DNA of 64,000 nucleotides from Spinellus fusiger (taxonomy: Eukaryota > Mucoromycota > Mucoromycetes > Mucorales > Phycomycetaceae): the NCBI GenBank assembly GCA_025094145.1, contig JALLLS010000010.1, forward strand, positions 310,001-374,000. Reading direction: 5' to 3'. The notes under the pieces were generated by a model, which worked only from the letters and a program-made list of their open reading frames with translations, was not told where the DNA came from and did not search any database. Each line of letters opens with the position of its first letter. Within the stretch, counting starts at the first letter, position 1. Positions 50,020 through 61,929 of the stretch are shown here, one piece after another. Both the position numbers and the translations under genes were made by a program.

Positions 50020-51839
50020 ATGATTTCTGAAGCACCTGTCAATGCTGTATGCTTCTAAAGTGCATCATTGTGTGGATTGTGTTTTTATATTGGACTGCTT
50101 TATTATAGGGACATACTTTTGCTAATGATGCCGAAGACTTCGAAGAAAGAGGCCAATGGGCCAAGGCTATTGAAGCCCACAATAATGCAGCAGGTAGAGT
50201 GGTGTGGTAGGCTGTAGTATTTTCTTCTCCAGGAAAAAAGGGAGAAGTTTGGCTTACAGTAGTCTATTCTTTCTTTCTTTCTCTCTTATTGCTCTTTTTT
50301 TTCTCTTTCTTCATGACACAACCTCATTAGAACAATTCCAAAAGGCTGTTGACTATGCCCAGGATACAGAGGTAAGTTTAATGAGAGGGAGAGGGAGTAA
50401 ATAATGAGTTCATCTGCTTATATAACTCATAGGCAGCAAAAACACTTCAATTGTTAATCCTCACTCATCAGCGCAAAGCAAAAGAATTCGAGCGTAAACA
50501 GCGCAAAGCACAAGCAAAAAATAATTCTCCCGTCATTCAAAGTGTCACCAACTTAGGCTACACGACGATGCGTGGTCAAGACATGAACGGACTTCGGAAT
50601 GCATTGCCAGAGACAAGGCGATTCGATCCCACCCAAGGACATACGATTTCAACAGGGGCTATTGGGGATTCTTATGCTGTTTTGTCCAATGATGCTGTAA
50701 GAAAAGAGCTGATACGGGTCTATAGGCTTAGGGACTGAATAGGAATGATTGACAATGGTTAGGACGAAGAAAAAGACACAGATCCATTCAATAAGTTCTG
50801 GGAGGTAGTGGAGACACTGTTAGACAAGCTATCCAATCCAGTGGCATTTGCATCTGCTCCATTGAATGACGATGACAAACCCAATACAAATAGAACAGAT
50901 CCAGAGATACATGAGGAGACACATAAGAAACATGAGATGTCTGCCATGTTGGAGTCTTATTTTGTTGTGCCAGACCATACCTCTACCGAGACTGCACGCA
51001 CACTCCCACACAAGGCAGAAGAGACATGGAATATCAATAAGAATAGGTAGGTGATTTTAACAATAAAAAGAAGGATGGGGTGTAGGGATTAGTATAAAGA
51101 CTGATCGTCCTACAGCTCAAATGATAAAATGACAGAGAATGAACAGTTAAAGCTTAAAGTAGAACAGCTAAAACGAAAGATCTATTGCTTGGAAAAGGTA
51201 ATTTATATCTCATCAGGTCTTATTGTTATTGCTATTACCATCATCATCATTGACACCTTCTATCACTAGACAGCTGAAGAAAGTAATATGCTAAAGAGCA
51301 GTATCCTTCAATTCCGTAATGATGTACAAAAACAAGCAAAGCGTATTATGCTGAATCATGATTCTATCATGCGATCCTCACTGGGTGCAAGTAGTACAGA
51401 TGCTAGTATTTATAATAGTTATATGAGAAGTTCTTCTGTGCCTTTACCCGATCAAGGTACTATTGTACTTAACAATACGACATTTACACAGACAACTCAA
51501 TCGTCTTCTTCCAATGAAGCTCTCCGGCTGAAAGAATTAGAAGAGGAAAATCGACAACTGCGTTCTCAGAATGAGAAACAGCAATCACTTGTCAATAAGT
51601 ATAGGGAAAGATGGGAGAAGCTAAAGGAAAGTGCCAAGAAAAGACGCTCACAACCATTAGAAGAAGTAAGTGATTGGATAGAATAGAATAGAATAGACTA
51701 TTAGAGAACTAAACATAGCCGACAGAATGTGCCAAGGATGTCCTCTACACGACAACCTACTCTTCTTCAGTCATTAGCCCAACAGTCTTCCTCCAATTCC
51801 TCTCACCCACCCTTTGCTACACCCACTGCCCCAAAATAG
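50020..51839 (+). CDS. Atg38/NRBF2-like MIT-domain autophagy protein
   Basis: Eight exons (50020-50046, 50109-50193, 50331-50371, 50433-50696, 50763-51046, 51116-51197, 51270-51665 and 51726-51839) give 1,293 nt, 430 residues. The N-terminal 75 residues form an MIT-like three-helix region: ANDAEDFEERGQWAKAIEAH, FQKAVDYAQDTE, then LQLLILTHQRKAKEFERKQRK. The central part is polar. C-terminal coiled coils (LKVEQLKRKIYCLEK, then LKELEEENRQLRSQNEKQQ) follow, with a Ser/Pro-rich tail ATPTAPK. MIT plus coiled coil is the layout of Atg38/NRBF2, a subunit that dimerises autophagy-specific PI3-kinase complex I. Other MIT proteins are possible, but no AAA or kinase domain follows. The first exon is 27 nt and the third 41 nt. 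Confidence 0.68.
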
Positions 51840-51902
51840 AACTCCTATCTCCATGCACACACATTTTTTATTCTTCAGTAAAATAAACAATCGCATAAAA
51901 GA

Positions 51903-54509
51903 CTATTGATAATGGTACTTGTGTTTCCAACTGTCTGATACTTTACATGAATTGCCAAGTGTACCAGAATTATGTTGAAATGTAGCCTCTTTATCAAGAA
52001 GACCCTGACTAGGCCCATGATAAACAGTGATCTCATTGAATATATGAGTCCAGGACATGGCATTCCAAACAGTAAAGTATTCTTCTGTTAGCTGTGTTTT
52101 TGCAGCTGAATTCATGCGCTCATACAGCTGCTTATTAGAAAAGAGATGAAAGACACTATCTGATACTGTCTGTACATCCCCAACAGAGACTAAATATCCA
52201 GTAATTCCTTCTTTGATCTGTAATGGAATACCGCCTGCTTTATAGGCCACTACAGGAACTCCTTTGGCAAGTGCCTCGGTGACTTTGACTTCAAATCCTT
52301 CACGATGGGATAGTTGAAGAGCAACATAGGCTCCACGTAGGATGATGTTTAGAAGTTGATCAAAAGAGGGTAGGCGCACAATGATAATATCCTGTGCAAT
52401 AGATATAAAAGAGGACTGTTGAACCAGGTCGTAGGCTTGTTCATAGACAACAGAGCCATCAGGATCATCAATACTACTATGGCCACAGATGACAAGTTGT
52501 GGTACATTTTGTATATCCCAGCCTTCTTTTTGCATTCGTTCACGCAAAAGACGATACGACTCCATTACATCAGGAATCCCTAGAAGGATGTATTCATCAA
52601 GGGAGAAATGGAGGTCAGTGTGTCAGATATTGATCACTAATGCATGTTACTCATGAATACCTTTGGATGGATCAAATCGTGCTACTTGAACAATATAAGG
52701 TCTTTTCCAGTCAACCTGTTCTACACATTGATCAAGACAGACACGATTAAACACACCACGATAATAAGAAATGCATCTCTCATTAAATGGCTTGTTAAGA
52801 CCATCCAGTAGATCAGTACACGCAGGCATATAAACCACATTGCGACGTGGTATTATATCTGGTATGAAGTTATGGATAGGATGACAGACAAAAAGATCGG
52901 CATGCTGAATAAAGTTCCATAAAAAGCTAGAAAAAAGAAAGAATCCTAGGTCAATAAAGAGAAAAAGATATATATTTCTTTTCATGCCATGACTGATCTC
53001 TTACTTCCATGTCTCAACTTGATGCCCCTCAGGCTGTTCACGTATCAAGTCTGCTCTGATTTCGATATGAGAACGAAAGATAATACGAGTATTGGGTGAT
53101 ACCTCCTTGATGTAAGAAATGATCCCACATACTAATAGACAATAAGAAGGCTGTGAGTATGTAGATGTCATTTATTTGTATTCAACTTCTTACACTGTGG
53201 ATCATCAATAACAATAACATCCGAATTACGAATAGGACCCTGATGATCCATCCAGAACCTTTTTGCATTCTCCTCGGACCAGGCAATAAAGGTCTTTTTA
53301 TCCTCTTCACTCAATCGTACTTGTGGATCTGCTATGCCTTGCAGTATATTGTGGAATTTACGCTTGGTGATATTAAATATCTCTGGTTTCGGACGAGTGA
53401 CATACCCTAGTATGCGTATAGTTATATTTCCATGATAAATCCAACTTACATTGTACATCAATGTCATTCAAATGATAGAAGCGTAAAAGAGCATGACGCA
53501 TAAGAGCCACTATTCATTATCAGCGAAAAAAAAAACAGCAACAGCAGCAACAGCAGCAACAGCAGCAACAGCAGCAACAGCAACAACTCGAGTGTTATTA
53601 AAGTATATCAACATTGGGTATTCTTCATTTTATCAAATTACCTCCTCCTCCTTGGGGTGTTGAATTAAAAAAAGACACGCGCTTGTTCTCCCTTTTAAAT
53701 GTCTCTGATATTGCTTCCCATACTCTCCATGTTTCTTTTGATACTGTATTCTTGTAATCCTTAAGATCCACAAAATGAATTGCATTATCAAAATCAACTA
53801 GATAGGATATTAATAAGCAAATTCTCTTCTTTTTGATGGTAATACACTACCTTCTACCTAAGCATAAAGAATATCATAGATTAGTGTGAATAATTATAAT
53901 AGAGAAAAAATCAATTATATACTTTGTGACGAAATCCAACTGATATTCTCGGTAAATTCCCTGGGTATTGTGGGCTTAAACTATAGGATCAACAATGTTA
54001 GGGCCTATTTTTTTTTCGGGAGTTCCATGACACAATAATGACACTTGCCATATTACAGCCTTCCGTACAGCCGCACTAGCACGCTCATCTGGGCTTTTCC
54101 CGTGAGTCTCCAAACAAAATGGGAGTGCATCGAGTTCTTTCCAGAAATCAGTCATGGCTGTCTCTTTATGGGCATGTCCACACACTGAGACACAGGCCGA
54201 ATCCTTGGAGAAGGCAACCAACTGGACTTTGTAGTGTTGTGTTGTAGAATAATTAAGAAGAAGACGACCTAATTCCTTCCATGCCTCCAGGATATGCTCT
54301 TCCTCACTAGAATTCTCATTGTGTTGAGACAATTCTCCACTGTAATTCTCAGTGGTGTAAGAACCATCGTGCACTGAGACTGTATAATAGGACTTTCGAT
54401 TGCTGTTGATGACAATATCCACGCCCAGATAAACTGGCTGAGGAATATGATCTGATGAAAATATTCTTCTGGGAGGCTTGCACAGACCGCGACTTGTAGT
54501 GAGTGTCAT
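51903..54509 (-). CDS. Trehalose phosphorylase/synthase (CCG-9 type, GT4 family)
   Basis: The gene starts at 54509 and ends at 51903-51905, with multiple short introns. The N-terminal domain contains ERASAAVRKA. A middle region holds SFFNSTPQGGGG, VALMRHALLRFYHL, RPKPEIFNITKRKFHN and RLSEEDKKTFIAWSEENAKRFW, then SDVIVIDDPQ. The C-terminal GT-B half shows WKRPYIVQVARFDPSKG, SHREGFEVKVTEALAKGVPVVAYKAGGIPLQI (donor-phosphate site with the E-x7-E pattern) and a helical tail. These match fungal trehalose phosphorylases, first known as clock-controlled gene 9 in Neurospora. They interconvert trehalose plus phosphate with glucose and glucose-1-phosphate in the cytosol, important in stress and spores. 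The intron about 53505-53630 contains a tandem 9-bp repeat. The gene is divergent from the methyltransferase, sharing a 233-bp promoter region. Confidence 0.9.
53536..53586 (-). repeat. 9-bp tandem repeat in a trehalose phosphorylase intron
   Basis: About four units of CAGCAGCAA (plus strand), flanked by partial units, lie inside the intron between the exons encoding PQGGGG and VALMRH. An A-tract precedes it. On the transcribed strand this is a GCTGCTGTT-type repeat next to a T-tract near the acceptor. Confidence 0.75.
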
Positions 54510-54742
54510 TAGGGAACGAATGATGTGCTTCTCTTTCTTTCAGCCGCTTTTCATGACTTTTTATAAAATTATATTAGTCTCCGATGCATGAATTATGTTT
54601 GGCAAAATTGACCAATCATAAACTCTACTCTACTGCTGTCTCAAAAGCACAATAAAATGGGAATTGAAATAAAAATCGCTTCTCTGCTTTATAACCCCGA
54701 CTGTTCTCTTTGTAGAGGTTTCTTTTTCTTTGTTACAACGCC
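54510..54742. promoter_or_regulatory. Short divergent promoter: trehalose phosphorylase / methyltransferase
   Basis: Only 233 bp separate the two start codons. A CTTTATAACC segment near 54688 could act as a TATA element for the plus-strand gene. No operator-like palindrome is evident. Confidence 0.4.
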
Positions 54743-56329
54743 ATGGGAAACCACTCATCACGCCATGTCGGCAAGTTAGGCCTAAAAAACTCGGGAGATG
54801 AGAAGCAATTATCCCACAGAAGTGATTACCATATCAAAAACAGTAATTCTGATACTCAACCCGTCTCCAAGCTCAGTAAGGCAAAGACTCGTTTCCAGAA
54901 CGCATTTCAACGTCACCCCACCTGTTCTGGTGCCTGTTCTATGGCAACTTCTGAAAAACATGGCGACAGCACTGTGATTGATGGAAGAAGTTATCAAAAC
55001 ATCAATACAAAATACATGTATCCCAATGATGAAGAAGAACAAGATCGCCTTATTCAAATGGTGAGTATTTTGAAATCACGACTGGCTGTCGAGAAACATG
55101 GACCACTCACCTCCTACAGCATTTCCTGTTAAAACATCTTTTAGATGGTAATTTTTCCGCACCTGTTAAAAATATTCTTTCTCAATCGATCAAGACATCT
55201 TGGGAGACATCGTCAGCACATCGTGTGTCGTGGGCTACGTCAGCTACATCACACTCCACACAGCTGTTGGGCAAAGATGGCTATGTGAGTCAATCCATGC
55301 CACCTCAGATTCTTGATATTGGGTGTGGTACAGGTACATGGGTGATGGAGATGGCTACAGAATATTCGGATGCACAAGTCCATGGTATCGATCTCTCTGT
55401 TTTGTATCCAGAGACAATTAAGCCACCCAATGTTACTTTTATTCAAGGCAATGTCCTGAGTCCTAGTGGCCTGCCTTATCCAGATAACTATTTTGATTTT
55501 GTTCATATGCAGTTGGTCTATGCCTGTTTCTCCAAAGAAGACTGGGGTGTAAGTTGCATTCTATATGCATTCTGTATGTATTGCTACTGTAGTGGCTTAT
55601 CATGGTGTGCTTTTTATTCCATAGACAGTAGTAAAAGAGATCAAAAGAGTATTAAAACCAGGAGGCTATGTTGAATTGCGTGAAATGGACCCTGTGTTGC
55701 GTAATATGGGACCTGTTACTGAGGAATTTCTGGGATCATGCAAGTTTATTTTAACTTTTTATTGATTTTATAACCCATTCTCTTATGCGTTCTTTTTATT
55801 TATTATTTACTTTCTTTTTATTGTAGTATTTTCTTCTTTGGAAAAACATCACAACGTCAATCTCTATTGGGGACGGTATTTGTACGAATACTTGGAGCAT
55901 CCAGGCGAAATGACGGACATTCACTACCAGACAAACTCCATTGGAGTGGGATGGGGTGATACGATGGCTTCCATGACGTACGAAGCAGTGGAAGCTGCCT
56001 TGCATGCTATTCAATACTCAGCTCGCACGGCCCTCTCCTTGAGCAATGAAATGCTCACTGCTAAAATAGCCCAAATCATGGGAGAAATGTCTATCCATCA
56101 AACATCCTTCCAGTATTATGTGTGTTGGGCACGAAAACCTCTATTCTGCACAAATGAAGTCTATATTGATCGATTGATGACAAATAATTCTCAGACACCC
56201 TACAATACTACTCTTGCTTCTAATTCACAGCAAATGTCCCAATCCAACTGTGAAGTGAAGTTTGATGAGGGGGATAAAGATAATCTCTCTGCTATATGTC
56301 AATTTGTAGAAGGCTATAGTGCTAACTAA
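54743..56329 (+). CDS. SAM-dependent methyltransferase with N-myristoylation signal
   Basis: Four exons (54743-55060, 55120-55548, 55625-55739 and 55827-56329) give 1,365 nt, 454 residues. The N-terminus MGNHSSRH fits an N-myristoylation site (Gly2, Ser6) followed by basic residues. The conserved fungal pre-domain DGRSYQNINTKYMYPNDEEEQDRL leads to the class I methyltransferase core. Motif I is ILDIGCGTGTWVMEMA, motif II VHGIDLS, motif III NVTFIQGNVL, with YFDFVHMQLV and VLKPGGYVEL further on. The target is unknown. The family is large and includes regulators such as LaeA as well as small-molecule enzymes. The third intron uses a GC donor (GCAAGT at 55740), which is the only choice that keeps frame. 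Lipidation at the membrane is inferred. Confidence 0.85.
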
Positions 56330-57260
56330 CTGTATATTTATCATTCTGTCGTACATTTTTCATCCAACTAGAGCTTTGGAATAAACATTGGTTGTAGATA
56401 CATAATAACAATAGCAATACCAATAGCAATACCAAATACTGTTCTGTTACATAGTGAATTAGTCGATATAAAATAAAATAAAATCCACTCTTAATAGATA
56501 TGTATTTGCTTGTGTTTATGTATCATCATTCTAAAGGTAAATACAAGAAGAGACTCTAAAATATGCAACTGGGAAATCCAAATAACAGGCTTAATAAACT
56601 AATGTCCCATAATAAAGTATTAAAAGATACTACCTCTGTTGACAATGATGAGGCTTTTATGAATACACTCTATCATGTAAGGCATACCAATTGTGTTTCC
56701 AATAGCAGTTTATACATTAACTATTGATAAATAAGTCAATAGATAGGTAAACATTTGCCAAATAGAATGACAACTCAAATGACAATATTAAATCAAACTG
56801 TCGATTGATAGAGTATACATAAAGTCATTGAGAAGCAATCTATACTACAAACAAACAATCACTATAAAAACATACTATAATGATAGATCATTTATCGAAG
56901 AAAATGCTATCCAAAAATACAGAATAGACTAAATATCAGTCAGTCAATGTTAAGTGATTTCATTGATTGATGGTCAACTCATAAGCATTTATCACAGACA
57001 GCCTCATCTTGAAATATCAGATCTTATCACATTCAATAAAAGGTCGTCTTTATGAATAATTACACTCAAGGAACAAAAGACACTACTTTTACTCTCATCT
57101 TCTGCATATTCCCCTTGTTTAATAAATTTGGTATACTTGTTGACACGCTATATCACTGTTTGGTAAGAATCCTCTTTTTATCTCTTATGTCCAAAGCCAA
57201 AAAAAAAGCACCCCATATGCAATAGAACAGAGAAAATAAAATAAAAAAGATAAAACATAT
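56330..57260. other. Intergenic region between convergent genes
   Basis: AT-rich DNA between the 3' ends of the methyltransferase and ARP1. Short frames lack domain features and are taken as chance. No RNA gene was recognised. Confidence 0.5.
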
Positions 57261-58927
57261 CTAAAAGGTCTTCTTGTGAATGATATCTGGGTCTTCTTGG
57301 TATTCTTCTGCAGACACCCACATCTATTAAAAGAGAGAGAGAGAGAAAGAAAAGAGAAGAGAAAGAGGGTTATATAAACACACTTGATGGTTTGTTTACC
57401 TTTTTAAATGTACTAAGAGAAGCAAGGATAGAACCACCAATCCATGTACTGTATTTACGCTCAGGGGGTGCGTAAATCTTGATCTTACTGTCTTTAAGAG
57501 CAAGACGCTTGATTTCAGACAGAAAACGCTCACCAAATCCTAATGTCCATGTATGAACACACTATATGTATTTATACATCAATATACCTTTGCACAGTGT
57601 AGATCCACCAGAAAGAACTACATTAGAATAGAGAGCCTTTCTCAAATCCAAATCCGCACGGCTAATACAGTCAACAATCACTTGGTGGATTCCTGGATAT
57701 TCCTCTCCAATCAATTCAGGTTGGAAAAGGATCTCTGGGGCACGGAATCTCTCTGCCCCCAGCTAAACACACATCAATATTTATAGGAGAAAGAGTGAAC
57801 TTGCCTTGATAATGTTACCATCAGGCAATTGGAAATCATCCATCTTTCCACTGGTTTCCTTTTCTTCCTTGACAGGGTTAAGTGCAATATAACACGTCTT
57901 TTCTTTAATAATACGAACAACCTCCTTTTCTGCTGTAGTATGAAAGTTATAACCTGACTTGCGCAACAAGAGCTGCAAATACTCAGTGACATCTCTAATA
58001 AAAAAGAAAGGTAAGAAAAGGGGGGGTTTCTTTTTAAAAATATATATAAAAAGAAGCACCCTACCACAGACACACTTACCTTCCAGCAATATCAATACGA
58101 CGAATGGCATGAGGAATGGCAAAACCCTCATACACTGGTACTGCATGGGTCACTCCATCTCCAGAATCAAGAACAATACCCGTAGTTCTTCCAGAAGAGT
58201 ACCTTTTTTTTAATAAAAAGAAAGAAGAAAAAAGGATTGAGTTCACTGAAAAGCACCAAAAACTACCTACAAACTCAAAACAGCCTGAATAGAGGTGAAC
58301 AGAGCAGGTACATTGAATGTCTCAAAGAAGATCTGGGCTGCTGAGTCGCGATTCATACGAGGATTTAAGGGAGCCTCGGTCAACAACACAGGATGCTATA
58401 GCTATAAGTACCTATCCTTCTCTGCATTTGTCTACCTCTTCTGATAATGTCTTTAGCTCATCAGTATAAATATACTGCCAAATACGCTCCATGTCCTCCC
58501 AATCTGTCACAATGCCATGTTCGATAGGATATCTAATCTTTAAAAGGCCGCGAAGCTCTTGAGCTTTACGACCGATAAAAGTATCGCCTTCCACAGCGCC
58601 TGCCATAATGCGAACATGCTTAGGGCGGCCCACGCTGGAGAATACGTCTGAATACGCGTGCCTTGATTGCCTTGTTGTACCTTACAGAGACGGGAAAAAA
58701 CATTTCGGCTGTTCTTCACCAGCAAATCCAGCTTTGATCACGCCAGATCCCTAACAAACACACGTTAAGTTCAATAGAAATAGAATAATAGAAAGAATAA
58801 AGTGGCACCTACATTGTCAATCACGACGGGTTGGTTGGTCAATACCTAGATGATGACACGTTAGGACAGTCTAAATGGAGAGAACACTCTTGTTAGCTGA
58901 ACGTACATCATCAAACTCTGAGTTCAT
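57261..58927 (-). CDS. ARP1: Actin-related protein 1 (centractin), dynactin filament subunit
   Basis: Start at 58927 (MNSEFDDV), stop at 57261-57263. The exons encode [70 protein letters not shown], then [37 protein letters not shown] and a C-terminus ending DIIHKKTF. These are diagnostic of Arp1 rather than actin, particularly [11 protein letters not shown] and the centractin-type C-terminus. Arp1 polymerises into the short filament at the core of dynactin, the dynein cofactor that moves nuclei and vesicles along microtubules. The first two exons are very short (58927-58907, 21 nt; 58845-58813, 33 nt). It is transcribed divergently from CDT1, with a 548-bp spacer. Confidence 0.93.
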
Positions 58928-59475
58928 GGTGGTGTTTCTTAGGAAGAAGATTGACTTTTTGATGGGAGCAAAAATAAAATAAAATAAAATAAAATAAAAT
59001 AAAAGGAGGGGGGAGAGAAAAAGAAGACGAGCGGCACGTAAATGATACTGTAAAATAGCAGTGCCTACTTGCTTGGTAGGGAAAAGGAGGGCAGGGGATT
59101 GGCAGAGAACTCACAATTGAATCTCCGTCGTGTATTCTTGTTACGTCACAGGACAGTACCTAGAAATACTGGACACAGCATCCTCTTTCTTCTTCCAATA
59201 GATGAATACCTATACCTATACCTATACCTATACCTATCTATAAATATATAAATATATAAATAAATTTATTTACTTAGTTACCTACACTATGGATTTTTGC
59301 TGCCACTCTCTGCCTATAAAATCATAGACATCGCATAAGAATTCACTCAGTAGCACTCAGTTACAGTGCACTCACACGCCCTTTTTTTTTGCCTTCTTTC
59401 CTTCTTTCCTCGTGGATGTGACGTCGATTTCTCTGTCCTATAAATAATCTCTCTCTTTTTCTCTTATCACTTGTT
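58928..59475. promoter_or_regulatory. Divergent ARP1/CDT1 promoter with CRE-like sites and microsatellites
   Basis: The spacer has an AAAAT pentamer run (58970-59004) and an ATACCT hexamer run (59207-59238). It also has CRE/ATF-like cores: TTACGTCA near 59149 and TGACGTCG at 59419-59426. A TATAAATA box lies at 59439-59446, about 30 nt before the CDT1 start. Regulation by bZIP factors is an inference from these motifs. Confidence 0.45.
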
Positions 59476-61370
59476 ATGCTGTCACAATTCGCTTATCCTG
59501 TTCAGGTAGAAAAAGCCTGCCGTGTCAATAGAAACCGTCTATTCTAAAACTATCAGTAGAAACGAGCAACTGTCAATTCACAAGAACCTGCTAAGAAACA
59601 GCAAGTCACAGCTCATCCTCCACTCACTGAGGGGACACCGGCTATTAGTGATACTATCAGACACAGCAAACTCACCCAAGGAAAAGAAGAAAATGGAAAG
59701 GCAGTAAAAAAGACAGTATGTATATAAAAGAATAAATTATGAGTCTAGCACTCAAGTGTATCGAATATAGCACACAACTATCCGAGACCACCTTGAAACA
59801 GTAAGTAAAGAAGAAAAAGGCATAAATGAATGAGGTTTGCTTATAGGCTTGGATAAAAGTCTTCTCCCTCTCCAGATCACAGTGGCATAGAATCTCCTCG
59901 CCGTAAGAGTTATCGGTTGGCTACTAAGCGCACCACCACCACCACCACTACACAAAAGTCACTTTGGGAGATGCTTAACCAACAGGCAACCAGTCTCAAT
60001 AAACAACCACCAACATCCACCATAAGCATAGATGAAAATGAATGTATTGTAAATGAACTTCCATGCAAACATCCTTTAGTTGAGAAGACATCATCAACCA
60101 ATAAAAAAGTCAGAATTCAGCCTACAGAAAAAGCAAAGACCGTGGAAACAGAAACCCAACCAAAGAAGAATGTAGCATTGGTAGAAGCATCAACACAGTC
60201 TACTGAAGTAGTAGAGATAGAAAGTACCATGGATACTGTATCAGATATACCAAGTATGAATGCCATGAATATTGCTAATATTATAAACACCGTGGATACT
60301 ACAAATACTAAAGACACTTTGGATACTGTAAAACCACACACATTGGCAGCCAGTGCTTTTATGAACCCACCAATTATTGAACAGAGTGCTATTCAAAGGA
60401 AAGATGAAAGTATCCCAGTACAGACACTCTTGCCTATTTATCTATCAACCCAATACACAGTAAGTATCCTTGGTATCTGTGGTGGTATTAAGCACTCTAT
60501 AGGATATCAATGAACGCATAGAAGACGAGAAACTGACCCTCACAAGATTAAGAGAAGCTTTGGATATCAAACTCACTTTTCATGCAGCACAAAACCACCC
60601 TGCTCTGTTCCACAAGATACAACGCTCTCTGTGTACATCAACAAGAAAGTAGGCACTCTTATAGTAGAGTGTAGTAGAATGACTCACCTTTTTCTCTTCT
60701 TTTGAATAGAAATATCACAATAGCCCATATAGCAAAGATCATGTACTTGGTGCCTGAATTGTATCTTGTGCATGCAAAGGCACTTCGAGAATTAGGAAGA
60801 ACAGTAGAGGCTTATCTGATTGAATTTGGAAAGCAGTGGATGTCTCCTCTCTCAGGAAAAGACTTACAAGACCGTAAAGACATTCTTGCTTTAAAGATCA
60901 AGGTCTTCTTTTCAAGAAATAGTGGGGTAATTAGGAGGATTGAAGAGGGAAAAAGGAAGAATCTATAGACAGTAGATGTTAACAAGATTTATTGATGGGG
61001 ATAGCATGATGCAACTGTACCAGAGGCAGTCTTACCAAAGATTGAGACAGTGGTAGATACATCTAAATTACTAGAGAGAGCCAATTTACCTCCTAGTGTA
61101 AGTAACAGTGAAGTGCAATGGACTGAGAAATGTATGTAGAGCAAACATTGACCCTATGTCTGTAGGTTCGTGCTGTTTTAGAAAGACAGGAGCAAAGAAA
61201 AGAAGCAGCCAAGGCAGCCCTTGTGGAGAAACCAAAGGTTGTAGGAACAGTAAAGGACAGGGCCAGTGCTCTTCTGGAAAGGGTAAATGAAATAGTATAT
61301 TTATTATATAGTTATACTAACTTGTATTCTTCTATAGATACGAGCAAAGAATAGTATGAAGAACAAATAG
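59476..61370 (+). CDS. CDT1: DNA replication licensing factor Cdt1-like
   Basis: About seven to nine exons; starts MLSQFAYPVQ at 59476 and ends IRAKNSMKNK at 61368-61370. The N-terminal third is disordered, with proline-directed Ser sites (SPSPDHSGIESPRRKSYRL) and a Thr run. The middle domain, LPIYLSTQYT, REALDIKLTFHAAQNHPALF, NITIAHIAKIMYLVPELYL, corresponds to the Cdt1 winged-helix region that contacts geminin or Mcm in other eukaryotes. The C-terminus contains LPPS, VRAVLERQEQRKEAAKAAL and DRASALLERIRAK, matching the Mcm-binding Cdt1 C-terminal helix bundle. Cdt1 loads Mcm2-7 onto origins with ORC and Cdc6 in G1. Exon borders near 59515-59860 and 60990-61080 are inferred from frame. Similarity is moderate, so the family call carries some doubt. 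Confidence 0.7.
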
Positions 61371-61929
61371 ACGACAAAATGTAAAGTGATTGTATGTACA
61401 GTTTCAAAAGGGTAGTGGTTTAGTGGAGAGGTTATTTAGTGGAGGGTAGGTGTATAAGACAAGGTTTTGCATAAGAAATCATAATAAAATCAATGTTGAT
61501 AACTAGCGATTATAGTGTGGTAGTATGATGTTCTGATGCTATAATGTTCTACCGACGGTTAGTTATCAGGTATTCAAAGTGGAGTTGTTTGTCTCTTGAT
61601 CTGATAATAGCATAAAACTATAACCGAACATTATAAATAACAAATATCACAGCTTATCTGATTAAATATCCGGGATTTGTTTCTGATTTCTATATTCACA
61701 GCCAATATCAACTTTAAGAATACGATTAAGACACCTTATCCATGTTCACTGAAATGGACTCTAGTAAGAATCCATTCAATTGTGGTCATTATATAATATT
61801 AAGATAAAAACTGAAAAGATCAATGTATGAAGAAAAATATAAACAATGTAATAGGACTAGAGTGGAGACTATCTAAGGAAATAAAAGCAGAGAAGGGGGG
61901 AGGAGGAGGATGTTTGTAGAATGGTATAT
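61371..61929. other. Intergenic region between convergent genes
   Basis: A 559-bp spacer between the CDT1-like and F-box stop codons. No gene was recognised. A purine-rich G-tract lies near 61890-61910. Confidence 0.5.

Noticed and set aside
53520..53590. Poly-Gln coding tract from the CAG/CAA repeat
   Set aside because: It lies on the non-coding strand of an intron, between exons that clearly join as GGGG-VALMRH.
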